64,000 nt of DNA from Cepaea nemoralis (taxonomy: Eukaryota; Mollusca; Gastropoda; Stylommatophora; Helicidae): positions 232,501 through 296,500 of the forward strand of contig JACEFZ010012616.1 of the NCBI GenBank assembly GCA_014155875.1. Reading direction: 5' to 3'. Under the pieces are notes generated by a model that was not told the origin of the DNA, did not search any database, and saw only the letters and a program-made list of their open reading frames with translations. The translations under genes were made by a program, and so were the position numbers. Each line of letters opens with the position of its first letter. The first letter of the stretch is position 1. Below are positions 10,640-20,937 of this stretch, one piece after another.

Positions 10640-10885
10640 AAATTACCTAGGCGGCAATTTCATGAGGCTGGGTCGACTCCACCAAGGTAATCATTGGACA
10701 GAAATACATACACACACTGTTTTGGATTCGAATTTTCACAAATAGACCTGGGATCCCAAGTGGACCCAACCTAAAGTCAGTAGTAGCTAGAAATGTCCAG
10801 GGGAATCAGAAGGAGCAGGCGTGATACTAACCACATCACCCATCAAATACATATAGTTATATACAAATATGGATTTAGCACATAT
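10640..10885 (+). mobile_element. SINE (family D), plus strand
   Basis: Contains TTGGATTCGAATTTTCACAA (B-box-like), GACCTGGGATCCCAAGTGGA, CCCAACCTAAAG and the terminal ATGGATTTAGCACATATGCC. These match the minus-strand copy at 231-461 in order. The head is diverged. Confidence 0.6.
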
Positions 10886-12005
10886 GCCCAGTGTGCTTAC
10901 AGGCGTGTAAAGGATGTTTACGTATGTCACGAACCCACTGTAATTTAACAATCAGATGATACAGATAACACAGACAGGCTGATTCACGGCTACAGGTTGT
11001 TTATTACTGTAGGCGGTGAGAACAGAACAGTCTGGAGTCCTTGAGAATTCTCCTACATCAAACGAAATGTCGGCTTGATGTTATGTTGAATTGCGAGATG
11101 AAGGGACAGACTGTTGCTTTAGTTGTGGAAAGGGGAGACGGAAATTCCTGTGAAGTTCGGGACGGATTGTCTGCCCCTGGGAACACCTGTTGCAGAAAAC
11201 ATAAATTATTTTGCGGCTAGTGTGAACAAGGAAGTGGACCTAGGCTGACGTGTTTAACTGGCTAGTTTAATTCGGAGAGAATCTACCGTGTTCATGGCAA
11301 AGTGTAGATTCAATGCAAGAATAGGGCCAGTGTTACATAAGGTAATCCATAGATAGCATTTAGGTATAATTAGTGTAAGATAGGCTGTTGATAGTTAGAG
11401 TTAGGACTTGAACATAGTATGTTGCGTTGTGGTTAGGTAGGTTAAGAGTGTCGGCGACTGTAGGCAGTCGCATTGTTAAAACTAGCTAGGGTGAGATGGT
11501 AATTAGCTCTGCTAGTTGAGAATAGTGTAGTGGGGTGATATCTGGGGAGATTGAGGATGGGGGGGGGGGGGAATAGGAGAATGTCCAATGGTGGGATCTT
11601 CCAGTGAGGACTACTGGGGTTCTACATTTTACATTTTGCTCTGTCCTTGTATTACCCACCTCAGACCGATGTGATGAGCTCCTCTGCCCATGACAGAGTT
11701 GGTTCACTGTCATGTATCTGAGTGAGGCCATCGGCCTACACTCATCTAACAGGGATCAGTGTTCGGTGGCTCTCACCAGGTGTGTGTGTTCTCTCTCTTT
11801 CACAGGTTCCCTCAGGTTGCAACGAAAGAAAGCTGAAACATCTCAGTACTATTATGGAGAAATTAGTGCAAGAAGATCTAATCAGCGGCTTTTGCACTGA
11901 GCCCAGGAGAAAAAGGGTCGGAAAGAACATGGCTCGATTGAGCCGGAACATATAAATTTTTTTTCCGGCAGATGACTTCTTAGTGATAGGGATCACGGAA
12001 GTTAG
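10886..12005. other. unassigned sequence
   Basis: No transposon, RNA or coding feature recognised. It includes a 10-bp G run near 11562. Frames of 60-93 residues at 11.5-12.0 kb lack domains. Confidence 0.4.
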
Positions 12006-12009
12006 GAGG

Positions 12010-12165
12010 TATAGTTTTCCCACACGACATGGGAAAAGACCAATAGGTACTATTTTTTTGACACGACATGTGAAGAGACCAATAGCTACTGTTTTTCCAC
12101 ATCACATGGGAACAGAACAAACGTATTTATTTTTCCACATCACATGGGAAAAGAACATTAGGAAC
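12010..12165. repeat. short tandem repeat, about 40 bp x 4
   Basis: Four diverged units carry TTTTTCCACACGACATGGGA, then AAAGACCAATAG and TACTATT. Confidence 0.75.
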
Positions 12166-12833
12166 TATTTAGGAAATTATTAAATTCCTGTGAGACTGTA
12201 AACAATAACCGTGTTCTTGTGAACAGGAGAAACTTTAGAAATGAATTACGTTTATTTCAAGGAACAGTGTTTTTCGTGTTCTCACTAGGCAAGGATGTTA
12301 TAAGTCTCAGAACAATAGGGACATGTAATAACGGTGTGTGATCTATTCAGAATCAGCGTCAAACTGTGACCAGGTATTTGAGTTATCCAACAGCTACCGG
12401 AGGAAGTCTACATCTAGCAGGAGGGACACATCATTTGGTGAGGTTATCGTGTACTGAATGATGATGTGGTGTGATCCTTTCCGGGATGATCGGGCTGTGC
12501 TAAGGAGCTGTTCGGTCTGAGTCTGCAGACACACTAGAGTATACGACATACATTCTACACATACACTTCTCACATACATACACTTTTCTTTATTAAATTA
12601 ATTTGTTATTAATTTTTAGAAGCTAGAGTTGTTGAGTATGTGGGTCTGGGGAAGTGTGAGAGGGGGCATGATCCAGTGGTGAGTGAGAGAGAAAGAGGTA
12701 TCCATTTGACTGACGGAGTGTTGTGGACGGAATCTGGTGGATTCTCCAGAATAATGATATGGGGTTAAATATAATGTGGGTGTTGACTCCCCTCACTCCA
12801 GGGACGACACTTTAAACGGATACACGACAACGT
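12166..12833. other. unassigned sequence
   Basis: Nothing recognised on either strand. Confidence 0.4.
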
Positions 12834-12836
12834 AGT

Positions 12837-12910
<74 letters not shown>
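12834..12910. repeat. (GT)n followed by a poly-T tract
   Basis: About 20 GT dinucleotides pass directly into about 31 T. This could be the reversed poly-A end of a retroposon, but no body was identified next to it. Confidence 0.95.
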
Positions 12911-12911
<1 letters not shown>

Positions 12912-13860
12912 TTTATTGCAGGGAATTGATCAAGGCACAATGTACAGGCAAACATGGACAAAAACAACAGTGCTTGGGCGATACATTACTGCAAGCGAGC
13001 AATTTATTTTAATTGCTTGAAAACTCCAGTCTAACCAGACGTATAAATCATAGCTTAGGCCAGTGTTCTCGAAACTGAAAGACATGATTGTCAGTTTAAG
13101 ATTACCATGGTAGACAATTGAAGTTACTGTGCGAACATATGTATATTTCAGCTTGAAGGATTTGTCTAACTACTTTCCTTTATATAGTGTGATGTCTGCA
13201 GTATGTACCTGACGAGATGCAGCGAAATATGTCAGGCAATATATCGTGCAATCTATTGTTTGTGTCTTCGTTATTCAACTTATAAATTGATATTTATTCG
13301 TTACTCAATTTATTTCAGCTTTGTGTTCTAACACAAAGCTGACAATAACCTCTCCATGACTGACATGTACTAGAAGAAGAGTATATAGGGAGGCTTAAGC
13401 CTTATGTAAGCGTGAAGAAATCAGCAAAAGTCAATTTACAGAAGTAGCACTTGAAAAGGAAAAAAAGAATATCCGATTACCGCTGGAAACAAAAATGACT
13501 GCTCCGAGAAATAATCGATAAGCAGCCATTGCGCACGTCTTGCTCCATGGAAAACTCATTGCACCGGTGATAATAGCCACCGTGATAATAACAGGTCATG
13601 TATAATTTATTTTAAACAGCAGTGCGGGGAATGTTTCTATATCAGCCTGCTGGATTAGCTGTTATGTTTTCTGTTTGTTATCGTTTATGTTATTTCTATT
13701 AATACTACGGGTTGCCGCAATGAAAGGCAGAAATATCGCCACAAACGCGTGCTGAGTGTAAGATTATGTGATTGATGTTCTTTCGTGTGAATGTGAACTT
13801 TCAACATTGAGGATTGACACATATGTTCTTCTGATTGAATACAAATGTTAACCATTTTGA
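12911..13860. other. unassigned sequence with one perfect hairpin
   Basis: No element recognised. At 13317-13340 an 11-bp perfect stem (AGCTTTGTGTT / AACACAAAGCT) closes on a 2-base loop. Confidence 0.4.
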
Positions 13861-15335
13861 ATTTTGTTTGTTTGTTTGTTTGTTTGTTTGTGTTGTTTTG
13901 TTTTGTTTTTGCGTTCGCTCGATTTGAACTCAAGCGTAGTCCATACACATTCTACTACTTCTAGTGCACTGGACTGATTTGTGCATGTGGATTAGCTTTC
14001 AGTGTCCCTGGCCATCAGCCTTACCCACTTCCACTTCCAACTGATTTGTGCATGTGGATTAGCTTTCAGTGTCCCTGGCCATCAGCCTTACCCACTTCCA
14101 CTTCCAACTGATTTGTGCATGTGGATTAGCTTTCAGTGTCCCTAGCCATCAGCCTTACCCACTTCCACTTCCAACTGACTTGTGCATGTGGATTAGCTTT
14201 CAGTGTCCCTGGCCATCAGCCTTACCCACTTCGACTTCCAACTGATTTGTGCATGTGGATTAGCTTTCAGTGTCCCTGGCCATCAGCCTTACCCACTTCC
14301 ACTTCCAACTGATTTGTGCATGTGGATTAGCTTTCAGTGTCCCTGGCCATCAGCCTTACCCACTTCGACTTCCAACTGATTTGTGCATGTGGATTAGCTT
14401 TCAGTGTCCCTGGCCATCAGCCTTACCCACTTCCACTTCCAACTGACTTGTGCATGTGGATTAGCTTTCAGTGTCCCTGGCCATCAGCCTTACCCACTTC
14501 TACTTCCAACTGACTTGTACATGTGGATTAGCTTTCAGTGTCCCTGGCCATCAGCCTTACCCACTTCCACTTCCAACTGACTTGTGCATGTGGATTAGCT
14601 TTCAGTGTCCCTGGCCATCAGCCTTACCCTCTTCCACTTCCAACTGACTTGTGCATGTGGATTAGCTTTCAGTGTCCCTGGCCATCAGCCTTACCCACTT
14701 CGACTTCCAACTGATTTGTGCATGTGGATTAGCTTTCAGTGTCCCTGGCCATCAGCCTTACCCACTTCCACTTCCAACTGATTTGTGCATGTGGATTAGC
14801 TTTCAGTGTCCCTGGCCATCAGCCTTACCCACTTCCACTTCCAACTGACTTGTGCATGTGGATTAGCTTTCAGTGTCCCTGGCCATCAGCCTTACCCACT
14901 TCCACTTCCAACTGACTTGTGCATGTGGATTAGCTTTCAGTGTCCCTGGCCATCAGCCTTACCCACTTCCACTTCCAACTGACTTGTGCATGTGGATTAG
15001 CTTTCAGTGTCCCTGGCCATCAGCCTTACCCACTTCCACTTTCAACTGACTTGTGCATGTGGATTAGCTTTCAGTGTCCCTGGCCATCAGCCTTACCCAC
15101 TTCGACTTCCAACTGACTTGTGCATGTGGATTAGCTTTCAGTGTCCCTGGCCATCAGCCTTACCCACTTCGACTTCCAACTGACTTGTAATGTATGTGTT
15201 CTAGTCTAAGACGAGGAGTCAACATTGTAGTCCACCTGGCTGGTGTAGGGGTGAACCCGCTACTTCGGCATCAGCACACCAGAAGTTAAGAGCGAGCGCT
15301 CTTATCCATTCGGCCATTCTGACCTCCAACAATGA
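13861..15335 (-). mobile_element. tRNA-Leu-like SINE (family A) inflated by an internal tandem repeat
   Basis: Sense is the minus strand. The head at 15335-15240 reads GTCAGAATGGCCGAATGG (A box), TAAGAGCGCTCGCTC and AGCGGGTTCACCCC (B box). This head closely resembles a tRNA-Leu. The body follows and the 3' end is GAGTTCAAATCGAGCGAACG plus a (CAAA)n tail (13863-13910). Other family members (26.6, 36.6, 41.1 and 62.9 kb) are about 290 bp long. This copy is about 1.47 kb because a 67-bp body segment is repeated about 18 times. Confidence 0.85.
13971..15187. repeat. 67-bp minisatellite, about 18 copies, inside a SINE
   Basis: Units begin ACTGATTTGTGCATGTGG and continue TTAGCTTTCAGTGTCCC, TGGCCATCAGCC and TTACCCACTTC. 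Identity between units is very high; most differ only at ATTTG/ACTTG and CCACTTCC/CGACTTCC. The unit equals the SINE segment around AGCTAATCCACA(T/C)GCAC, which occurs once in the sister copies. Confidence 0.97.
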
Positions 15336-15790
15336 GTAATGAAACGGTCCGTTCTTATGTGAGAATACGAATGTCCAACAATGAGTATGAAACAGTCTGT
15401 TCTTCTGTGAGAATACGAATGTCCAACAAACAATGAATAATGAAACGGTCCGTTCATTTATGAAAATATGAATGTCCAACAATGAGTAATGAAACGGTCA
15501 GTTCTTCTGTGAGAATACGAATGTCTGACAATGAGTAATGAATCGGTCTGTTGTTCTATGAGATTACGAATGTCCAATAAAGAGTAATGAAACGGTCTGT
15601 TCTTCTGTGAGAATACGAATGTCCAACAATGAGTAATGAATCGGTCTGTTGTTCTATGAGATTACGAATGTCCAACAAAGAGTAATGAAAAGATCTGTTC
15701 TTTTGTAAGAATACGAATGTCCAATAATGAGGAATGAAATGGTCTGTCTTCTGTGTGATTACGAATCTTGAACAATGAAAAATAAAATGG
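15326..15790. repeat. 49-bp minisatellite, about 9 copies
   Basis: Unit words are CCAACAATGAGTAATGAAAC, GGTCTGTTCTTCTGTGAG and AATACGAATGT, at 15326, 15375, 15423, 15476, 15524, 15573, 15621, 15670 and 15720. It abuts the 5' head of the SINE on one side and the 3' tail of the LINE at 15797 on the other. Confidence 0.93.
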
Positions 15791-15796
15791 GGAAAA

Positions 15797-16310
15797 TTGA
15801 TTGAATTGATTGATTGATTGATTCATTGATTTAGGAACCGACATCACAGCATTCGGGGCATTCCCATAAGCGCTCCGTCCCCATCCTCAGCAGCCAGCGA
15901 AGAGTTCCAACACCAATAGTACCAGTAGCAATCTGATTATATGTCCGTCTCGCCTTTCCTCTGAGCGATGAGCGTCGGCCAGATCCCCTCGTCACACCTC
16001 GCTGTTGCATTCTTGCCTTACCATGGTGATCCATTTGCTTCTCCGAGGTGTACACGTGCTCCCACAAGACCGCAACCACGTCTGCCTTGTCATGCATCAA
16101 TACTGCACCAAGTTTTGCAGAGCCAGGCAATCTGTCCGCCTGTTCATTCCCCAGGACACCGGCATGCACCGAAGAAAAGATTCAGGTGATGCTTGCCAGC
16201 CCTGACCTCCGAAGCGAAGCAAGCCACTCTGCCCGAAGCTTGCCTGTCCTCACCTTCCTCAGCATGCTTTCTGAGTCAGTTACAATCACGATGTGTGTGT
16301 GCATCGTGAA
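15797..16310 (-). mobile_element. RNase H-LINE 3' end, subfamily with (AATC)n tail
   Basis: The minus-strand copy ends in a GATT-type tail (15797-15830), then the C-terminal codons ECPECCDVGS, GTIGVGTLRWLL and RGVTRGSGRRS. RNase H sequence continues up to the TDSES region (about 16285). The frame holds the GNEQADRL motif but has a break just before it. It is truncated at about 16310, where plus-strand LINE sequence begins. Confidence 0.85.
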
Positions 16311-16369
16311 ATCGTGTGTAGCGTGTGAAATGGTGAAGAATCAGGCGACAGTGGAGATGTGATATTGTA

Positions 16370-16700
16370 GAAGACAATCATGTGAAGGGATCATGGTGGT
16401 TACAATGTGTCAGAAGGGGCTTAATGCTCTGAAGTGTATTACAGCAAGAGACATAGAGAAGAAAATGCTATTCACACTTTTTCAGCACTAGATCATTTCA
16501 GACGCTAGTTTGTGCTTCAAAATAGGCACAATAATTACAACCCAAGGCGGGAACGAGTTATACCTGGGCTAAATTGTAGAGACTATGTGCTGCCCATTCA
16601 GCATGATCCCTCTCTCAGCATGTCTAGTTTACTGCAGAGGAAAATTAACAGCAATACATCTCGAACAAGATCGAGCTGCGGGAGCTACCGGATCAACAAA
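16370..16700 (+). mobile_element. LINE reverse-transcriptase C-terminal fragment in inverted orientation
   Basis: Plus-strand words match the copy at 30.65-30.90 kb: GGGGCTTAATGCTCTGAAG, ATAGAGAAGAAAATGCTATT and CACACTTTTTCAGCACTAGATC correspond to RLNALK..., EQRLLFTL and YQHLIL. RVIPG with a following RDY segment corresponds to RVILG...RDT. It faces the 3' fragment at 15797-16310 head to head, as in a 5'-inverted LINE. Confidence 0.6.
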
Positions 16701-17035
16701 TAATGCTCTAACTGTCCACCAGTCGAAGCTTCGATCCTAGGCCAGCTGCCACTCAAGATTTAGGCCCTAGTCTTAAGGTTCCATTTCCTCGTACTAGGAT
16801 CAGACTTGTACCGTCCCAATTGCTCTCCTTCGCTCGAAACCGATGGCACAATGTTGGATGTCGGGTTTGGTGAGCGCCGCCCAAACGATTCAAATAACAA
16901 AACATGAAAATCAACAAGAACAGGAATAATTGCAAATCTGAATTATGGTAGATGAAGAAATCATCAGAACAAACATCAAGTAAGAAATGACATCGTTGTA
17001 TGAGAGTTAACCTGTAGACGTTGAATGTTTAGAAA
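16701..17035. other. unassigned spacer
   Basis: Nothing recognised; possibly a decayed SINE on the minus strand near 16750-16890. Confidence 0.35.
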
Positions 17036-17039
17036 ACGA

Positions 17040-17225
17040 ATACACAGCTGCGGGCGATTTGGCAGTAGACCGCCTTGAGTTGTTTTTCTTATGAAATGGT
17101 AGGGACCCGGTCGTTTACAAAGCAATGGCAAACTACTGGATGTAAACTTGCCAAGAGATCACAACTGCAAAACATGCTGTCGTTGACTGCGACGTCCTGT
17201 AAAGGATAAGAAACTAACTAACTAA
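17040..17225 (+). mobile_element. SINE (family C), 5' truncated
   Basis: Carries GCAATGGCAAACTACTGGA, GTAAACTTGCCAAGAGATC, ATGCTGTCGTTGACTGCGA and CCTGTAAAGGATAAG, ending in a short (CTAA)n tail. The head is absent or diverged. Confidence 0.7.
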
Positions 17226-17229
17226 AAAC

Positions 17230-17750
17230 ACGAATAGAACATCTTCAAATAACGTTGACGAAAATCGTGACAGCAATGTCTGGGAATACGAGCATCAAAT
17301 AAAATACAATGAAAAGAACAACATGCTAGAATAATGAAATAGAAATGACAGTGGAAATCAACAAAAAGTTCAAAGATACCAGGTTAAAAATCAATTAGCG
17401 ATGATTATATTAAATACATAATCACCCCCAAGAGACATAAAGCCAGTAATTAAGAAGGCAAAAGTGTGTCATGGAGAACAATTAAGATTGAAATTAAAGA
17501 ATGTCCAAGAAATTTCTATAAAAGTATTAAGATAATGAGAATGAGAGATGAACTCTACATGCCCACTTCAATAAATTAACGAAGAAAATGAAATATCAAT
17601 AGTTATTGAGATACAACTAACGATCATGTGGAAAGAACATTTCCAAGAACTTATGAATCCATTTGGAATTCACAACAACTATTTCCATACCTCAAAAGAA
17701 GAAGAAGATCAAGAAGGAAATGTACGACAGGTTGAAGTTGAAAAGGCAAT
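17230..17750 (+). mobile_element. LINE fragment upstream of the reverse transcriptase domain
   Basis: Plus-strand translation at 17623-17745 reads IMWKEHFQELMNPFG, then EEEDQEGNVRQVEVEKAIKD. This corresponds to the WKEYFxELLN....EVExAIKxxK segment that lies just before the RT palm in many LINEs. The stretch before it is AT-rich decayed LINE-like sequence. The element stops at the tandem repeat that follows. Confidence 0.55.
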
Positions 17751-18082
17751 AAAAGACGGTTGCTTACCAGGATACGTGCACCAACATGCAAACAAAGAGA
17801 AACAAGGCAAGAATGGCAAAGATGTACAATGGTTCCAGTAAGGAAGAAAGGGGCAATAAAAGATTATTGCTTACCAGGATACTTGCACCAACATGCAAAC
17901 AAAGAGAAACAAGGCAAGAATGGCACAGATGTACAATGGTTCCAGTAAGGAAGAAAGGGGGCAATAAAAGACGGTTGCTTACCAGGAGCTTGCACCAACA
18001 TGCAAACAAAGAGAAACAAAGAGAGAATGGCAAAGATGTACAATGGTTCCAGTAAGGAAGAAAGGGGGCAATAAAAGAGAAT
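17747..18082. repeat. 105-109 bp tandem repeat, about 3 copies
   Basis: Units start GGCAATAAAAGACGGTTGC at about 17746, 17851 and 17960, with a partial fourth at about 18066. They run through CATGCAAACAAAGAGAAAC and TACAATGGTTCCAGTAAGG. The repeat starts inside the AIKD codons of the LINE fragment, so the first unit was LINE sequence at least at its 5' edge. Confidence 0.9.
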
Positions 18083-18239
18083 GCAACACACGCAAACACA
18101 CAGTAATAACTTTATTATGTTATATTGAGAACGTGCATGAAAAAGCACATTATAAAACCCATTAACGAACCACAGACAATCACAGGTAGTGTGGTAAAGG
18201 AATGGGCCAAGGTGCCATGTAACAAGACAGCCTTACATT

Positions 18240-18893
18240 GAGTAATAGTAACTAGGACAGAGTCATAACTGGACAGATAATGGACAAAAGGTTCCGTGCC
18301 ACAATTGATCAAACCCATACCCAAGTGATGTGGTATTATATACTGATGGGTCTGCGGCACATGGTAAACAGAGTGGGCGGGACTTTATTGTAGATGGTAA
18401 GGGCGCCATTTAAAGAAGGAGTGTCTAAGGCATGAAATGATATCACGACTTCTAGCTGAGAATGAAGATGCATGCTGCAATGGAGAGATGGCTGAGAGTA
18501 GTACAGAACAAATGTTGTGTTTGTGAGGCATACTACGTAAAATAGAAACTGGTTTGTTCCACGCGGAGTCGCTTACATCGTTCGAAAAGGCGAACATTAA
18601 AAGCATATCATAGCGCATCGTGGATTTTATGTCCAGAGCATGCGGTGTGTGAAGAAATGAACAGGCTGCCTGCTACCGCTTGTTGTGTGTGGGCTGCGAG
18701 CTGGATTATAACCAGGCTGATGTGGCGAAGGCTTCCTGGATCCTAGTGGAAAGTGCAACATAATAAAGGATCTACATCTGGAGAAGCTAACTCTGCGGGA
18801 GGGGAGTAGAGGGTCTGGACGCCAATCAACACGAAGAGGCACATGGAGGTGGATGTTCAGCTACCTCTGAATGTGAACTCTTCTGGTATACTG
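18240..18893 (+). pseudogene. decayed RNase H-LINE copy
   Basis: Plus-strand frames with many stops still show DVVLYTDGSAAHGKQSG (first catalytic Asp), an LRMKM remnant of the LRMEVEA block, LRKIETG and FHAESLTS. Next comes a CPEHAVCEEMNRL remnant of the PGHAGVxGNEQAD motif, and finally RGSGRQSTRRGTWR, matching the GSGRRSTLRGKARR block of the better copies. All frames are broken. The 3' tail is replaced by an oppositely oriented LINE end at 18893. Confidence 0.65.
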
Positions 18894-19010
18894 AAGAACG
18901 AATGAATGAACGAACGGACTTTATTTTCAAAAGGTAACACATTGGGCACGCAGGTCTGTCTTTTACATTCGGCCCTTCCAATCACTTATCTTTCGTTCAC
19001 CAATAGTGCA
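18893..19010 (-). mobile_element. LINE-T 3' end with (TTCG/TTCA)n tail, minus strand
   Basis: Plus strand shows AACGAATGAATGAACGAACG, then GACTTTATTTTCAAAAGG, GGGCACGCAGGTCTGTC and GGCCCTTCCAATCACTTATC. The same 3' end, including an AATAAAG word just before the tail, occurs at 28.80-28.98 kb and 45.89-45.96 kb. Coding sequence is missing, so this is a very short 5'-truncated copy. Confidence 0.75.
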
Positions 19011-19054
19011 TAATACATTCACATTGGGGAAAAAACATTGTCAAAAGGATGTTT

Positions 19055-19200
19055 TAAAGGATGTTGTTGGGTTTGTATTTACCTATTATGTTGATGTGTT
19101 TTGTATTTACCTATTATGTTGCATGAACTTTTACAGAGGGTGAATACAAAACTTGGACAGGCAATATTTTCAAACACTGCGCAGTCATTAAAAATACACC
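19055..19200. mobile_element. foldback element, second copy (partly degraded)
   Basis: Matches the reverse complement of 2561-2711: TTGTATTTACCTATTATGTT, GAGGGTGAATACAAAACTTG and CAATATTTTCAAACACTGC. One arm is intact; the other is replaced by a local duplication of the TTTGTATTTACCTATTATG word. Confidence 0.65.
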
Positions 19201-19214
19201 CTATACATCAATTG

Positions 19215-19335
19215 ATTCTGGGTGGATGATGTGGTCAGTATCACTCAGGCCACCTGTATTTTCCAAGACAATTTGGTACCCATTTTAGGTTGGTTCGTTC
19301 TTTGTAAAATTCTCTAGGAAAATTATGTGTCTATA
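19215..19335 (-). mobile_element. SINE (family D) fragment
   Basis: The words GGTCAGTATCACTCAGGC, TATTTTCCAAGACAATTTGG and TACCCATTTTAGGTTGG match the family D body near 300-350. Head and tail missing. Confidence 0.5.
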
Positions 19336-19673
19336 GCACGAGGAGAACAACGTAAAATGCGGTCGTTACCGGACAATACGAATACAGGATGTTTAAAGGG
19401 GGTTTTTATGTTGTTGTTTTTTTTCTTTACTAAAAAGCAGTTCGTCTTTTAATATTCGGAAATAAACTAGAGATCTGTAAGCAAAGAACCCGCTAATATA
19501 ATAAATTCTACGTCTGAAACCAAAGGGAGAAACAGATCTCTTCAGATTAGCCTTGGTCACTGAATGCCAGTGAACACTGTTGAAGTGGCTAATTCCCTGC
19601 TTCTCCAGTAAATAAAGGCAATTTGTAGCTTGCGTGTAGCTTGCCATGACTATTACCGCTGCTGATCCACTAA

Positions 19674-19795
19674 AGCTCTCTTGTTAGCGAGCCAGGAGCT
19701 CTCTCTTTTTTTTTTTTGGCGACCCAGGTGCTCTCTCTTGTTGGCGACCCAGGAGCTCTCTCTTGTTGGCGATTCAGAAGCTCTCTCTTGTGATC
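19674..19795. repeat. short tandem repeat, about 28 bp x 4-5
   Basis: Repeated GAGCTCTCTCTTGTTGGCG followed by ACCCAG, one unit carrying a T11 run. The surrounding 19336-19837 shows nothing else. Confidence 0.85.
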
Positions 19796-19837
19796 TAGCC
19801 AAGGTAAGACCAGGCAGCGGTTTGTAAATTTTAAAAA

Positions 19838-20045
19838 AAGTTACATTGCCTTTACAGGGCATCGCAGTCAATCCGAGCATTATTTGGCAGTTTGTGATTT
19901 ATTGGCAAGTTTACGTTCAGCCCTCTGAACGACCGGCACTAATACCGCAATACGGTCCGCTTCCAAATCGCCCGCAGCTGTGTTTCTAACGCGACTTATG
20001 AAATTACGAATTGCACCCTCAACCCCTTCGCCACAGAGCCGGCTG
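19838..20045 (-). mobile_element. SINE (family C), minus strand
   Basis: In plus-strand reading: TTGCCTTTACAGGGCATCG, CAGTCAATCCGAGCATT, TTATTGGCAAGTTTACGTTC, GAACGACCGGCACTAATACC, then CGCAGCTGTGTTTC and CTTCGCCACAGAG at the head end. The order is that of family C reversed. Confidence 0.7.
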
Positions 20046-20154
20046 TTTTACATTACCGACATAAATATTTATAGCTATAAACGGTGGAATAAAGATGTCA
20101 TCATCACTATCCAGTGGTTTGTCTTGTGCAGAACCACCCCCCCCCCCTATTTCC

Positions 20155-20400
20155 CCCACCCTCCCTCCTCGTCTTCACCCATAACATTCTTTCAAAATGT
20201 CTATTTATCATGAGCCAGATGTGCCACATCTGTTGTTGTCACGTGTAAATTATCTCTCACATCTTGACTGCATCTACCTTGTGGTCTTCCTGTTCTCCGT
20301 TTCCCCCGGACTCTTTCCTCCATATTTGTCTTTTCTTTCAGACATTCGTGTCTTGTTACATGATCAACATATGTCACTTTCCTCAATGCTACATGTCTGA
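20155..20400 (-). mobile_element. LINE C-terminal fragment, minus strand
   Basis: The minus-strand frame reads RKVTYVDHVTRHECL, then RVRGKRRTGRPQGRC, SQDVRDNLHVTTTDVAHLAHDK. This is the GHVxRH...GKRRxGRPxxRW...DVAHLAxDR C-terminal block typical of LINE ORF2 proteins, with a stop shortly after. No reverse transcriptase motifs remain. Confidence 0.65.
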
Positions 20401-20514
20401 GTAATCAATGTTCGTGAATACTGAATGTTGGTTGGACAGGTCTGTTTGTTCTCTGATCTTCCCCAACTCTACTGTCAAATATCTATGGTGCAAATTTGTT
20501 CTTCAGCTGATGTA

Positions 20515-20937
20515 GGTTGAGATTAGTTACGCTGAGTTTAGTTGAGTTAAGTTAAGTTAAGTTAAGTTAAGTTAAGTTAAGTTAAGTTAAGCTGAATTAC
20601 GTTGAGTTGAGTTAAGTTGAGTAAAGTTCAGTTCAGTTTAGCTGAGTAGAGTTTAGTTAAGTTGTGTTGAGTTAAGTAAAATTAAGTTGAGTTGAATTGA
20701 GTTCAGGTGAGGTGGATTAAGCTGAGTTGAGTTGAGTTGAGTTAAGTTGAGTTAAGCTGAGTTAAGTTGAGTTAAGCTGAGTTAAGTTTTGTTAAACTTA
20801 GTTCAGTTTAACTGAACAGTGTTGAGTTGAATTAAGCTGAGTTGAGATAAGCTGTGTTGAGTTAAGTTTAGTACAGTTAAGTTAAGTTTAACTGAATTGA
20901 ATTGAGTTAAGAACCTACATCATAACACTCAGGATTG
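20515..20937 (-). mobile_element. RNase H-LINE 3' terminus reduced to about 30 bp plus a ~390-bp pentanucleotide tail
   Basis: Only AAGAACCTACATCATAACAC and TCAGGATT (about 20908-20937) remain of the LINE (compare the GGTTCTTGAC end at 1561). The tail of GTTAA/GTTGA pentamers runs back to about 20515, with many substitutions such as GCTGA and GTTCA. Other copies carry three to eight tail units. Confidence 0.75.

Noticed and set aside
10886..12005. LTR retrotransposon long terminal repeat
   Set aside because: No second LTR, primer-binding site or pol sequence found; TG...CA ends could not be fixed.
15240..15335. Functional tRNA gene (tRNA-Leu-like)
   Set aside because: A and B boxes fit, but the sequence is the head of a dispersed SINE with body and tail, and the acceptor stem cannot pair properly. 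The same applies to the heads at 26.6, 36.6, 40.3, 41.4, 55.3 and 62.9 kb.
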